A stretch of 64,000 bases of DNA from Homarus americanus (Eukaryota; Arthropoda; Malacostraca; Decapoda; Nephropidae): positions 10,079,111 through 10,143,110 of the forward strand of contig NW_024737068.1 in NCBI RefSeq assembly GCF_018991925.1. Reading direction: 5' to 3'. The notes under the pieces were generated by a model that was not told the DNA's origin, searched no databases, and was given only the letters and a program-made list of their open reading frames with translations. The translations under genes were made by a program, and so were the position numbers. Positions 1-10,540 of the stretch are shown piece after piece (position 1 is the first letter of the stretch; each line of letters starts with the position of its first letter).

Positions 1-790
1 TGTCTCTCCTCCTTCCATTTCTTTGGGTCACAACACTTTCCAGGTTGTGGACTCCACTAAACTCCTCGGCGTCACTATAGATAAACTAAATTGGAAAGCA
101 CACGTCAGTACAGTTGTCAACTCTTCCAGTTTTCGTCTCCACCTCCTCCTCTGATTCAAATCTCTCAGAGTTCCTACGCCCAAGCTCCTCAGTGTTTACT
201 CAACATTCATACTCCCCAAGCTCATCTATGCCTCCCCTGACTGGTCTTCCTCCCTAAATGCGCCACAGCGGAAACACCTAGAAAAAGTGCAAAAGAGGGC
301 AAGCAAGAGTATTCTCTACCCTTGCTACTCCACATATCAAGAAGCGCTCAACACACTGACCCTCTCGGCTCTCTCTGACCATTACCACGACCTCATCTGC
401 AAATTTGGTGAGAAGCTTCTGCATCATCCTCGACACTGGCTACTTCTTCCACCCGAGATTCCTCGTCCGCCAATTGCTGCTCGACATCAACCGCATCCAG
501 CCCATACGAGCACGTACTGATCGCTGTAGGAACAGCCCATTCCCAACCACTGTAAAAATTTTCAACAACCTGTAATTAACCAGTGTATTCACTCCCAGTC
601 AATCTTACCCTTTTCCACTGTCACTGTTGAAATGCCCTGTATTATAATTTCTCCCCACATAGTTATTATATATCATATTTGTATCACTATGTTATTTGTA
701 TATTAATTGTCAATCAAGTGACCCATTCCCCAATCATGCAACTGTATATTTTCAGCTTTCCGGCTGCCATGCTCTTTCAATAAACCGTTA

Positions 791-798
<8 letters not shown>
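1..798 (+). mobile_element. 3' end of a non-LTR retrotransposon (family M): RT C-terminus plus 3' UTR
   Basis: The first ~525 bases read, with breaks, as the C-terminal part of a retrotransposon reverse transcriptase. Recognisable pieces are TKLLGVTIDKLNWKAHV, LPKLIYASPDWSSSL and LEKVQKRASKSIL, the thumb and post-RT segments typical of arthropod non-LTR elements. A 77-codon open piece lies at 287-520 and a stop near 150 breaks the frame. The 3' UTR (about 530-798) ends in AATAAA followed by AACCGTTAATT and then (ATT)n. The same 3' end occurs on the minus strand at 37.24-37.46 kb, which defines a family. The 5' part lies outside the window. The clade is unresolved (jockey- or CR1-like). Confidence 0.7.

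Positions 799-865
<67 letters not shown>
791..865 (+). repeat. (ATT)n tail/microsatellite
   Basis: About 24 copies of ATT directly follow the AATAAA signal of the preceding element. The 37.24-kb copy has a comparable AAT run at the same place, so this is probably the element's own 3' tail expanded into a microsatellite. It is followed by (CA)n at 866-891. Confidence 0.8.
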
Positions 866-891
866 GCACACACACACACACACACACACAC
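866..891. repeat. (CA)n microsatellite
   Basis: A pure CA run of 13 units abuts the ATT tail. Confidence 0.9.
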
Positions 892-974
892 AGTGACCTA
901 GTCATAGGGCTAAATCAGTCCCATCAACGCTAACATCCACCACCACCTGCACCACACTGCTAGACCTCCTCTAC

Positions 975-1735
975 CTACTACCACCATCACCACCCATACA
1001 CTACCACCATCACCACCCATACACTACCACCATCACCACCCATACACTACCACCAACACCACCCATACACTACCACCATCACCACCCATACACTACCATC
1101 ATCACCATCCATTCACTACCACCATCACCACCCATACACTACCATCATCACCATCCATACACTACCACCATCACCACCCATACGCTACCACCATCACCAC
1201 CCATACACTACCATCATCACCACCCATACACTACCACCATCCCCACCCATACACTACCTCCATGACCACCCATACACTACCATCATCACCATCTATACAC
1301 TACCACCCATCCCACCCATAATACTACTACCCATCACCCCATACGCTACCACCATCACCAATTCCACGCCACCACCATCACCACCACACACTACCATCAT
1401 CACCATCCATACATTACCGCCACCATCCCCACCCATGTTGACTACCATCATCACCATCCATACACTACCACCATCACCACCCATATACGCTACCATCATC
1501 ACCACCCATACACTACCACCATCACCACCCATACACTACCATCATCACCACCCATACACTACCACCATCACCACCCATACACTACCATCATCACCACCCA
1601 TACACTACCACCATCCCCACCCATACACTACCTCCATGACCACCCATACACTACCATCATCACCATCTATACACTACCACCATCACCACCCATACGCTAC
1701 CACCATCACCACCCATACACTACCACCATCACCAA
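975..1735. repeat. 23-bp minisatellite, ACTACCACCATCACCACCC-type
   Basis: About 33 tandem copies of a 23-bp unit (ACTACCACCATCACC then ACCCATAC) with frequent ACC/ATC substitutions. Since 23 is not a multiple of three, the reading frame rotates. The His/Pro/Thr-rich open frames here (for example 1435-1764 +) are therefore repeat read-through, not genes. Confidence 0.85.
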
Positions 1736-1769
1736 CGACTCGCCATCACTTTTACCATTACTAACAGTG

Positions 1770-1885
1770 CCATCATCACTACCACCACCATCACCGTCGC
1801 TGCCGCCGCCGCCGCCGCCGCTGTCACCGCCACTGCCAACGCCAACGTCACCCCCGCCACCGCTACCACCGCCACCACACACACA
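1770..1885. repeat. CCG/CCA trinucleotide-rich tract ending in (CA)n
   Basis: Interrupted CCG, CCA and GTC triplets run into a short CA tract at 1874-1891. This is low-complexity continuation of the preceding minisatellite. Confidence 0.75.
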
Positions 1886-1887
1886 CA

Positions 1888-2030
1888 CACACCTGTGGCG
1901 TCCCCCAAGGCATCAGGATGGGATCGCTTTGCTTCCTTATGCTTATCAATGATGCCCTAAGAGAAACCTCTGCTCGCTGGAAATATGTCGACGACTCCAC
2001 CATTCGAATCAGTGTCAACAATTCGGCACC
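1888..2030 (+). pseudogene. Reverse transcriptase palm fragment (non-LTR)
   Basis: A ~140-bp island between simple repeats translates as CGVPQGIRMGSLCFLMLIND, then ETSARWKYVDDSTIRISVNN. GVPQG is the RT motif before the palm and YVDD is the catalytic box with both metal-binding aspartates. The sequence style matches the element at 1-800, but the order is wrong for one continuous copy: its C-terminus lies upstream of this palm piece. It is therefore a separate fragment or a rearranged one. No more RT can be read on either side. Confidence 0.75.
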
Positions 2031-2045
2031 GCCACCGCCACCCAA

Positions 2046-2214
2046 TTCAACCCTCTTCAGCTACCATAGTACCACCATCACCTTCACCGTTTTACATCTA
2101 CCACTAACCTGACCAGTACCCGGGCCTCGCACCTATAGGCAGTCTACCTGTAGTCTTGCTGCGCCAGTGGTGGAAGTGACCATGGTGTGGTGGGGGACCT
2201 CACCTTCCTGACCT

Positions 2215-2245
<31 letters not shown>

Positions 2246-2492
2246 CAATTTACGTTTACTAAGTCTGTGGATGACGATGTTAACTGGAGAGAGTACGGTG
2301 GAGAGGGAGGGGACAGGAGGAAGGAAGGGGGGAGAGGAGGGAGGAAGGAGAGGGAAGAGTGCGTAAATTGGGATGGGAGGGGAGGAGGGAGGAAGAGAGG
2401 GAGAATACAGTAGGGGGAAGGGAGACAGGGGCGGATGGGGCGGTATGTGGAGAGGCAACAGGGTGAGGTGGGTGTTGATACTGAACTAACCA

Positions 2493-2544
<52 letters not shown>

Positions 2545-2800
2545 AAAATCCAAATAAAGACACAAACAAACATGAAGATAAGAAAACAGATGCAATGAAA
2601 CACACCTGTAAAGATTTACATACAATACATTACTCAAAGACACGCAAACACACAGGGGTACACGAATCACTCACAAACACAGACAAAGCCAAACACACAA
2701 GTCTTACACAACCCACCGTATGAGAGGACAACCATAATGCTCCATACAGTAACTGAAAAATTGCAGGATTGACCACTCCTAAAGTGCCATTGTAGTGCTG
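2046..2800. other. Gene-free stretch with GA, purine and CA tracts
   Basis: Contains (GA)n at 2216-2244, a G/A-rich strand-asymmetric tract at about 2280-2450 and (CA)n at 2495-2541. The rest (2542-2800) is unremarkable unique sequence. Open frames here are antisense readings of these tracts. Confidence 0.7.
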
Positions 2801-3271
2801 TTAAGTGGTAGTGGTAGTACTGAGGGTGGTAGTAGTGATAATGGTAGTGGTGCTGGGAACGGTAATGGTAGTGGTAGTACTGGAGATGAAAGTGATTAGG
2901 GTGTTGTTAATGGTACTGGTAGTTGTAGCGTTAATAATGATGGCAGTAGTAGTGGTATTAGTGGTGGTAATGCTGATGGTGGTGGTGGTGGTGGTGGAGG
3001 CAATTGTAATAGTAATTGTAATGGTAGGTGTAGTGGTGGTGGTAGTTGTGGTGGTGTTGGTAGTAGCAGTAATAGTAATGGTGGAAGTGTTGATATTTGT
3101 GGTTGTGGTGATAGTGTTAGCAGTGGTGGTGGTAGAAGTATTAGTGAAAATAGTAGTGGTTGTGATGGTGGGAGAATTATTAGCGATAGTGTTAGTGGTA
3201 GAAGTATTGGTGGCAGTAGTAGTGGTGGTGGTGGCAGAAGTATTGACCGTGGTAGTAGTGTGGTGGTGGTA
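2800..3271. repeat. GGT/AGT trinucleotide array, left part
   Basis: Interrupted GTGGTAGT repeats with occasional longer units such as GGTAGAAGTATT (near 3131, 3197 and 3231). The array is interrupted at 3272-3908 by an R2-type element fragment and resumes at 3909. The valine-rich 155-codon plus-strand frame is repeat read-through. Confidence 0.8.
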
Positions 3272-3908
3272 GATAAATCTGCCGTGACGTCAGGGTAGAA
3301 CCGACCCTCCTTCCATTGGACGGTGAGAATTTCCAACATAGGACTTCAAACACATCCAACGAAGCCCGTGTTGACGTCAGTGCTCGAGGATTCTGGACGG
3401 GGGGGCAGCGAGCCTTCTTCGACATCAGGATTTTTGATCCCATGGCCGCATGTCACCGTAACTTAGCTCTCGATGCTGCACACAGGAAGAACGAGAACGA
3501 CAAGAGAAGGGCATATGGGGAGAGAATTCAAAACGTTGATCAAGGCAGCCTCACTCCTCTAGTGTTCACAACTTCTGGTGGGATGGGACCAAGTGCAAGA
3601 TGCTTCTACGCCAGACTCGCGGAGGTGATATCCGAACAGTAACAGCAGCCCAGAAGTTATGTTACAGCCTGGATGAGATGTCGACTGTCCTTCTCTCTCC
3701 TTAGGTCGGCTTTGCTCTGCCTCAGGGAAACGAGAGCATCGGCCCCAAAGCCGACAACAGTTGCAGATATTGACTGTGAGGCAACAGTCACTGAATGCGG
3801 CTCAACTAACTCAACACAATTAGGATAGATACTTATGTATTAGGATATTTAATATTAAGGTAATAAAATGGTGGCAAAGGTATGGCTATTGGGGGAGGCT
3901 GGAGGCCA
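3272..3908 (+). mobile_element. 5'-truncated 3' fragment of an R2-type (RLE) non-LTR retrotransposon
   Basis: This matches the 3' end of the fuller copy at 59.53-61.66 kb almost base for base, from the equivalent of AAATCTGCCG through GGGGGAGGCTGGAGGCCA. The coding piece (3316-3642) carries the C-terminal restriction-like endonuclease segment: NEARVDVSARGFW, then QRAFFDIRIFDP, whose aspartates fit PD-(D/E)XK-type catalytic positions. A UAA (after ISEQ) occurs where the other copy continues. It inserted into a GGT/AGT microsatellite. No clean target-site duplication can be separated from the array. Confidence 0.8.
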
Positions 3909-3985
3909 TTAGTGGTGGTGGTGGTAGAAGTATTGATGGTAGTAGTAGTGGTGGTGGTGGTGGTGGTGGTGGTGGTGGTGATTAT
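3909..3985. repeat. GGT/AGT trinucleotide array, right part
   Basis: Continuation of the array at 2800-3271 after the element insertion, including a pure (GGT)n run at about 3949-3980. Confidence 0.85.
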
Positions 3986-4850
3986 GATGATGGTAAAAGA
4001 ATAAGTGGTGGTGGTGGTGTATATTTTTCAGTTAATAAGTTCTGTCAAAGAGCGGCAGACTTACCAGGAGACACGCAACCTATCACATAAAAAAGACAAC
4101 AGAAGAGTATTTTTTAGTTATCAAGCAGATTTTCTCCAAATGGCGGCAGACGTGGGTGTACATAATTAAAAACGGACAATAAGAAAACCTCACCAAGCAT
4201 CACCCAGGTGATTTGCGTCTAAATTATCAGGTACAGTATAAAAGTGACGTCACTTTTTACGTCATTTTATTGCATAAATTTTCAAAACTATGTAAGTTTT
4301 TTGAGCGCACCCTGTCACACAAGCACAGAGAACTAGCGCATTTATTCACTGTAAACAAAGCAGATGCGTTGTATGCCTTCCTCTTATTTCTTTTTACTAT
4401 ATCTATCGTCCTTTGGGTCGCACAGGCAACGATGAGATCTAATATTGTCTATCATGTATTTTTCGGACAGGCGCGTCCACACAGGAATAGATAGAGAAGC
4501 CTTAAAGAGGTTGACCACATGGTACAATATAAACAAACATTTTCGATGTATTTACGAATATCAACATCAATAAAAAATACATTTAAACAATCTATTAAAA
4601 TTGTCATACTGAACATTTTTAAAATTAAATTTAGTTCTTTTATGCGGTTCGATATTATTTTATATAAATATCCTCATTATTGAGTATACATCTTGACTTG
4701 ACTTCAGAAATTGGTGCAAGCTAGTCAGGTGGAAACAATACGCTTCGTCTGAGCGAGACGGCCTAGAAAAATTGACAATTCGTGGAAAAAACAACGGAAA
4801 CCGGGAAGGTTGACGGAAAAGGTGCTAGTGTGACCCCGCCTTAAGTTAAA
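3986..4850. other. AT-rich stretch with no recognisable gene
   Basis: No coding or repeat family was recognised. A 93-codon frame (4213-4494 +) contains one hydrophobic stretch but has no ATG at its start and no family resemblance, so it is not called. An 18-bp palindrome with a TATA-like box lies at 4236-4257 and is listed separately. Confidence 0.5.
4236..4257. promoter_or_regulatory. TATA-like box overlapping a palindromic CRE site
   Basis: TATAAAAG (4237-4244) runs into the perfect 18-bp palindrome AAAAGTGACGTCACTTTT (4240-4257), which contains the full CRE/ATF consensus TGACGTCA. A second half-like site (TACGTCAT) follows at about 4258. No transcript start or gene can be assigned, so a regulatory role is only inferred. 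Confidence 0.3.
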
Positions 4851-4973
4851 TAGTAATATACTGTGGATAGTGACTCTGGGGCAATAATGCTAAAGAGTAT
4901 TAGATGTGGGGCTTAATTGTGTTCTGACCTCGCTAGAGGAGAGGTCACCGCAGACTTAGCTCCCGGGGATTAA

Positions 4974-5189
4974 TTGTCAGTAATGGCTAGTGCTACTTGT
5001 GAGCAGGGATGTGCCCTTCTGAGGGCCGAGCTAGTGGCCAAGTTACTGAAGGTCAAGGACGAAAACTTGAAATTTAAGGAAGTGATTACGAGGATGAAGG
5101 AAGAAGACACGAGACAAGGAAAGCCCGTGTCTGACGAAAACACAGGCGAATGGAAGGTTGTGCAGGAGGCAATGATATGGCCAGTGTAG
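4974..5189 (+). pseudogene. ORF1 remnant of CR1-like family II element
   Basis: A 69-residue frame from the ATG at 4983 begins MASATCEQGCALLRAEL and has a heptad-like, charged helical stretch (LLKVKDENLKFKEVITRMKE) suggesting a coiled coil, as in many non-LTR ORF1 proteins that bind element RNA. It stops at 5187. Downstream pieces in other frames (RDLYARDGVATLAGSLERQL near 5397) look like continuing ORF1, so the frame is broken several times. The function is inferred from position before the endonuclease; I do not recognise a specific domain. Confidence 0.5.
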
Positions 5190-5639
5190 GAGTGAGGAGC
5201 TCCTTGATAACTTCAAGATAGCTATAGGACGTATTATGGTGTAGGGAGGGATCCCTATCATATGTGGTGTCCTGTCGAGAAGGAGAGTTGGCAATGAATG
5301 GTTGTCAAGGGCAGTTGGTGCTAACGGCCGTCTTGACATATTGCAAGTCAATAACAGTCTCATTCTTTGACAACTGGCGACAACTTTTACGGCAGAAGGG
5401 ACCTTTATGCTAGGGATGGAGTGGCAACCTTGGCTGGCTCTCTCGAGAGGCAGTTAAAAAGATGTCGAAGTCTTTAAACTGCTATGGGAACAAATGAGCA
5501 TGGGACTTGAGGAGACTGCAGTGAGAGCCGGTAAACAAAATGAGAGGTTACAGAGAAATAGTGCTTGGAATGATTATAAAACCAAATTAGGCAGGGAGTT
5601 AAAACCTAAATGAAACAAAGGGAGGACTCAGATCAAGAC

Positions 5640-6260
5640 TAACTTAAATGTCTACTACACAAACAGTAGAAAATTGAGAAACAAAATGGATGAAATCAGG
5701 TCGTTGATATGTACCGAAAAATTCGATATAATAGCATTCATCGAAACATGGGTAAACTTAGACTCACGTGAGTTACCTGTCAAATACCAAATTGCAGGTT
5801 ACAAATTATTCCATACTGATAGGCAGATTAGGACAGGAGGAGGAGTAACAATCTATGTCTGGAATAATCAGTCGTGTGAAATAAATAAGGAAATAAAAAC
5901 TGAACTGAATACAGAAACAATTTAGATAGAATTAACTGATGGTAGGGAAAAATTCATCATAGGAGTAATATATAGACCTCCTAATCTTGATAGAGTTAAC
6001 GAGAGACTTATTTGGGTTGAAATACTCAGGGCATCCAGACATAACAAAGTCTGTATAGTAGGCGACTTTAACTTTGGTCAAATAGATTGGATCGATCTTA
6101 CTGGTAACTCTGAATCAGATAATTTTCTTGAAACAGTTCAGGATTGTTTCCTAACTCAACATACAGCCGTTCGGCTCATTAGTAATGTCGAGTTAGGGAA
6201 CGAACTAGCTAACAGCGATCACAAAGAATTAAGATTCAAATTAGAATTTAATGGCAATCC
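5640..6260 (+). pseudogene. APE-type endonuclease domain of family II element
   Basis: The frame at 5674-5925 reads RNKMDEIRSLICTEKFDIIA, FIETWVNLDS and GGGVTIYV, the start of an exonuclease III/APE-like endonuclease that nicks target DNA for priming. The E of IETW is a metal-binding position. After a stop at 5923, the domain continues with IGVIYRPPN, VGDFNFGQIDW near 6060 (catalytic GDFN) and NSDHKELRF near 6213 (catalytic SDH). All expected endonuclease motifs are present but split by a stop and a probable short deletion near 6160, so the product cannot be made intact. Confidence 0.75.
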
Positions 6261-6634
6261 CAAGGATAATTCCATTAAAGTACCAGATTTCAGAAGGGCA
6301 AACTTTGATAGTTTGAAAAGGCAGCTGAGGGAAGGGGTATCACGTTTGGGGATGGATTACATGACCTCACTCAATGTATCCACAGAGGGCGACCTCACTT
6401 TACCTGGATACCTGATAACGATAACCTAACAAAATATGACGATTGAGGTTGACTTGATCACGAGATCTGATGTTGACGAGTTTTACAAAAATTTAAGTAA
6501 TGAGTTACTTCATGCACAAAGATAGAATATACCATACTGGAAACTCAGATCAAACAACAATGATCCCAAATGGATAAAAAATTATTTAAAGAATATTATT
6601 GGACAAAGAAAGGCTATAGGTAGGAGAATAAATC

Positions 6635-8090
6635 GTGGTGAAGTTTACCTCCGAGATTATTATAAAGTATTGGGTTAAGACCGAGATAAGAAAAGCAAAG
6701 AGGAATAATGAACTAAGGGTAACAAAGAATGCGAAATCAAACCCCAAGGGATTCTTTCAAATGTATCAAACTAAAACACGAGAAAAGATTGGACCAATAC
6801 TGTCAGATACCAGCGAGCTAACTGCTAACGAAGGAGAAATGAGTAATAATCTGAATAGATAATTTTCAACAGTTTTCACCACCGAAAATTTGAACCTGAT
6901 ACCCGAGGCACCGACTATATACAGAGATAGTGAAGAAAATAGATTAAACGAGATAGTAGTAACTGGTAACGACGTTAGTAAGCAAGCTAAAGCCTAATAA
7001 GTCACCAGGTCCCGATGAGATATTTGTCAGAGTATTAAAGGAATGTAAAGAAGAGCTTAGCTTAGCAAATTTGTTTAACATGTCCTTAAAAACGGGTGTA
7101 GTGCCAGAATCCTGGAGGATAGAGAATGTAATACAGGATTTTCAAGAAGGGAGATAGGTCACTATCCTCTAACTACCGTCCAATCAGAGTAATTTCAATT
7201 GTAGGCAAATTACTTGAAGCAATAATGTCAAACTATTCGAAATCACCTGGAGAAGCACAATTTGATCAATGATTCCCAACATGGCTTCACAAGCGGGAGT
7301 TCTTGTCTAACAAATCTATTAACATTCTTTTCAGCTGTTTTCGAATCAGTGGAAAACGGGCACGACTACCGTATGATGTGGTATATTTTGACTTTAGCAA
7401 AGCCTTCAACAGAGTCCCCTACGAAAGACAAATAAGAAAAGTGGAGGCTCATGGTATTGGAGGAGATATTCTTAAATTAATTAGGGCGTGGTTACAGAAC
7501 AGGAAACAGCGAGTGAGCATAAACGGCAGTAAATCCGATTGGAGTAACGTCACTAGTGGAGTTCCCCAAGGCCATTATTATTTATTTTATATATATATAA
7601 ACGACGTAGAAATCGGCGTAGAGAGCAACATAAGTAAATTTGCTGGTGACACTTAAATAGGGCGAGTAGTTAAATCTGACGAGGACTCCGCAAAACTAAA
7701 TGAAGACCTAAAAAAAATTCGAATGGTCTCAAAAATGGCAGATGAAATTCAATGTGGACAATTGTAAAGTACTTAATCTAGGAGATGTAAACAGAGAAAC
7801 CAGATACCAGATGAACAACGATGTTATAGAGAAATCCGACTGTGAGAATGATTTAGGAGTAATGATTAGTAGGAATCTTTAACCTAGTATACAATGTGTA
7901 TTTGCTAACAAAGAACTTGGGTTCATACAAAAGAGTGCGAGCTACAAGACTAGCAAGTTCATCCTAAAACTATATCTTGAGCTTGTGAGACCTCACTTGG
8001 ATTACACAGTTCAATTATGGTCACAAAACTACAGAATGGATATAGAATCTCTTGAAAGAATTCAGAGGAGAATGACAAGACTTATAAGAA
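6635..8090 (+). pseudogene. Reverse transcriptase region of family II element, 5' part
   Basis: After the endonuclease linker (6635-6862, with NPKGFFQMYQTKTREKIGPI), RT motifs run in order: KSPGPDEIF near 7002 (frameshifted), KKGDRSLSSNYRPI-like at about 7145, DFSKAFNRVPYE at 7390, NRKQRVSINGS at 7498, SGVPQG at 7555 and FAGDT at 7639. The last replaces the catalytic FADDT, so the first aspartate of the pair is G. A gap follows GVPQG and many frameshifts follow. At 8090 the copy is interrupted by another element. Confidence 0.75.
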
Positions 8091-9351
8091 CATAAGAACA
8101 TAAGAAAATAAGGAGTCTGCAATAGGCCGGTTGGCCTGTGCATGGCAGCTCCTGTCGAGAGTTACTACCACTCTCTATCATCCATGAATCTATCTAGCCT
8201 CCTTTTGAAACTTTCCAGAGTTCCCGCATTTACTACAAAGTTGCTAAGCTTGTTCCACTCGTCCACCACCCTTTTTGTGAACCAGTTTCTTCCTATCTCC
8301 CTCCTAAACCTAAACTTATCCAACTTGAATCCGTTGCTCCGAGTCCTATCCTGCTCGGATATTATAAGAACTTTATCTATATCCCCTTTATTGATTCCTT
8401 TCACCCACTTAAATACTTCTATCATATCTCCCCGCACTCTTCGTCTTTCTAGGGAATGCAAGTTAAGTTTCTTTAACCTATCCTGATATGGAAGGTTTCT
8501 AAGTCCCTGAATCATTTTTGTCATTCTTCGCTGCACCGACTCTAGTGAATTTATATCCATTCTATAATAGGGGCACCAGAACTGAACCGCATAATCGAGG
8601 TGCGGCCTAACTAGCGCAAGATATAGTTGCAATAAGACCTCTGCACTCTTGTTACTTACACTTCTAGATATAAAACCCAATACTCTGTTTGCCTTATTTC
8701 GAACATTAACGCACTGTTTTCTAGGCCGCAGGTCCGGGCTTACAAGTACCCCTAGGTCTCTTTCACAAGTCGACTTCTCTAGGTTGATGTTCAGGCTGTA
8801 TACATAATAAGTATTTGTTCTTCCAATATTAAGTACGCTGCACTTGCTGGTGTTGAATTTCATTTGCCATTTTTCAGACCACCCCTGCAGTTTATTTAGA
8901 TCCTCCTGTAATGCATTTGCATCCTGCCCTGAATTAATTTGCCGCCCTATTTTGGTGTCATCCGCAAACTTGCTTATGTCACTGCTGATCCCAGTATCTA
9001 AATCGTTTATGTAGACTATGAACAAGAGTGGGCCTAGTACTGACCCCTGGGGAACCCCACTGGTTACACGGCCCCACTCAGATTTAACACCATCTACGCT
9101 GACCCTCTGCGTTCTATCGGTGAGCCATGATTTTATCCAATTTAAAACTTTCCCCTCGATACCATGAGCCTTAATTTTTCTCAGAAGCCTCTGATGCGGT
9201 ACTCTGTCAAATGCTTTGCTAAAGTCTAAGTAAATAACATCGTAATTTTCGTCATTATCTACTACCTCGAAGACTTTCCTAAAAAACGTTAGCAGATTTG
9301 TTAGACAAGATTTTCCCTTCGTAAACCCATGTTGAGAGTCGTAGATTAATT
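8090..9351 (-). mobile_element. CR1-like family I element, 5'-truncated, nested in the family II copy
   Basis: On the minus strand the element ends at the left with AAGAACAT octamers (8091-8110) and a 3' UTR containing GGCCAACCGGCC. Its upstream end is cut inside RT at about 9351. Flanking host sequence reads GACAAGACTTA on the left and AGGAACCTTGAGTACAG on the right. The uninterrupted relative at 42.22 kb has about 12 extra bases there, so insertion removed a few host bases instead of duplicating them. Other family I copies are at 19.00-20.53 and 27.30-29.57 kb. Confidence 0.85.
8165..9351 (-). pseudogene. RT C-terminal two-thirds, family I CR1-like (open reading frame uninterrupted)
   Basis: The frame is open from the truncation point (about 9351) to the stop at 8165, roughly 395 codons, although no ATG opens it. 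RT motifs in order: QHGFTKGKSCLTNLL, DFSKAFDRVPHQRLL, SGVPQGSVLGPLL, YINDLDTGI, FADDTKIG (catalytic), EKWQMKFNTSKC, then the thumb and C-terminal segment RPHLDYAVQFW and ESVQRRMTKMI. The C-terminus MDDREW lies just before the 3' UTR. All catalytic residues are present, so this insertion may be relatively recent, but it lacks the N-terminal RT, endonuclease and ORF1 and cannot move itself. Confidence 0.85.
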
Positions 9352-9713
9352 AGGAACCTTGAGTACAGAGACAGGTTAAAGCATCTTAATGTGCATTCCC
9401 TCGAGAGACGTTGAGTGAGGGGCGATATGATCGAGGTGTATAAATAGAAGTCAGGGCTAAACAAAGGTGACATTCAAATGTATTCAAACTATCTAACCAG
9501 GAGCGAACTCGTAACAATGGTTTTAAATTAGACAAATTTAGATTTCGGCGCGAAATAGAGTAGTGGAAGAGTGGAACAAGTTGCCAAACATCATCTTTAA
9601 CTCGAATACATAGGTTGGATGGATATATGAGCGATAGGGGTTGGGTGTAAATGGGACTGCCCAGTATGGGCCAATAGGCCCGCTGCAGTTTCCTCCGTTC
9701 TTATGTTCTTATG
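9352..9713 (+). pseudogene. Family II CR1-like element, 3' remainder after the nested insertion
   Basis: The family II copy resumes with RNLEYRDRLKHLN-like sequence (frameshifted) and runs through SDRGWV and the stop at about 9648. The short 3' UTR has the GGGCCAATAGGCCC hairpin, GCAGTTTCCTCC and two ATGTTCTT-like octamers, ending at about 9713. Confidence 0.8.
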
Positions 9714-10540
9714 CTAGTGATAGTAGTAGTAGTAGCAGTAGTGGTAATAGTGGTAGTGGATGTGGACCTTTAATTTATATTGTCTTGTACACTCACACAA
9801 ACACGCACACACACGTCAGCAGTACATATAACACCTTAGCCAATCGTTTGACTATTATGCCAGCGTCAACAACATACAAGGTGGACGACCACGTGAAGCT
9901 TTCTTGTACTGTATTTACCGCCCAGCGTCTCTCAGAAAACAACACTGTCGTCAACACCCACGTACTGTACAGAGTAAAATTGACGATTATTGATGTACTA
10001 ATAAATAATAATCACTGAGACTTAGAGAACCATAAAAAAGTGGCATTGATGAAGATATTTGCATTTGCCAACGTTTTCACCCCAATAAGTGATCAGTGAT
10101 GTTTAGGCAGGTTAAATAAATGTCCCCGGGTAACTCATACGCTGTCCGGAAATGATCAATTCCTTCTCGTAACTTGCCAGTTACATTCAACACTTTCTCA
10201 ATGTGCGTTCGCTTGTGTGTCTGTTTATGTGCTTGATTCTGAGTGTGTGTATTATTATGAATATTACTTTGCCTTCTTAGCCCAGCGTGGTCCGGATGTG
10301 TGTTAATTTGTACCATGTTTGGGCTGCTAATCTAACCAACTTTTATTTTTATGATACACTGCGTTGGTGGCTTTGAGAGTGAATGCTTGTCTTGAAGTTC
10401 AGTGCATAATGACTGCTGCTGTATATCCTCAGGCTGTTGCTGCAGACGAAATGTTATGTTTTTAAAGTGTAAAAACAGAGGGTTATCACATGCTTCCATA
10501 TAAGGCGCACATCAGCGTTTAACCACTCATCATGGTGTAA
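9714..10540. other. Short AGT microsatellite and gene-free sequence
   Basis: (AGT)n lies at about 9715-9760, directly after the CR1-like 3' end. The rest has no recognisable gene or repeat. The open frames 9641-10018 (+) and 10077-10316 (-) show no family features. Confidence 0.5.

Larger units (their letters stand above)
4850..9713 (+). mobile_element. Long CR1-like non-LTR retrotransposon (family II), decayed, with a nested insertion
   Basis: A near-full-length plus-strand copy. It contains an ORF1-like coiled-coil start (4983), an APE-type endonuclease, an RT and a short 3' UTR ending TATGGGCCAATAGGCCCGC, GCAG, then ATGTTCTT-type octamers, the CR1 hallmark. The 5' limit is approximate. 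Between 8090 and 9351 the copy is split by a minus-strand family I element. Excluding that, the copy is about 3.6 kb. Numerous stops and frameshifts show it is dead. Related family II copies are at 24.86-26.53, 35.77-37.12 and 41.85-42.65 kb. Confidence 0.8.

Noticed and set aside
4213..4494. Membrane-protein gene (93 codons)
   Set aside because: No ATG at the start of the frame, no family resemblance and only one hydrophobic stretch.
8142..8486. Plus-strand Leu/Ser-rich frames over the CR1-like copies (also 19125-19406, 24966-25295)
   Set aside because: Antisense shadows of the RT C-terminus; the same shadow recurs in every copy of the families.
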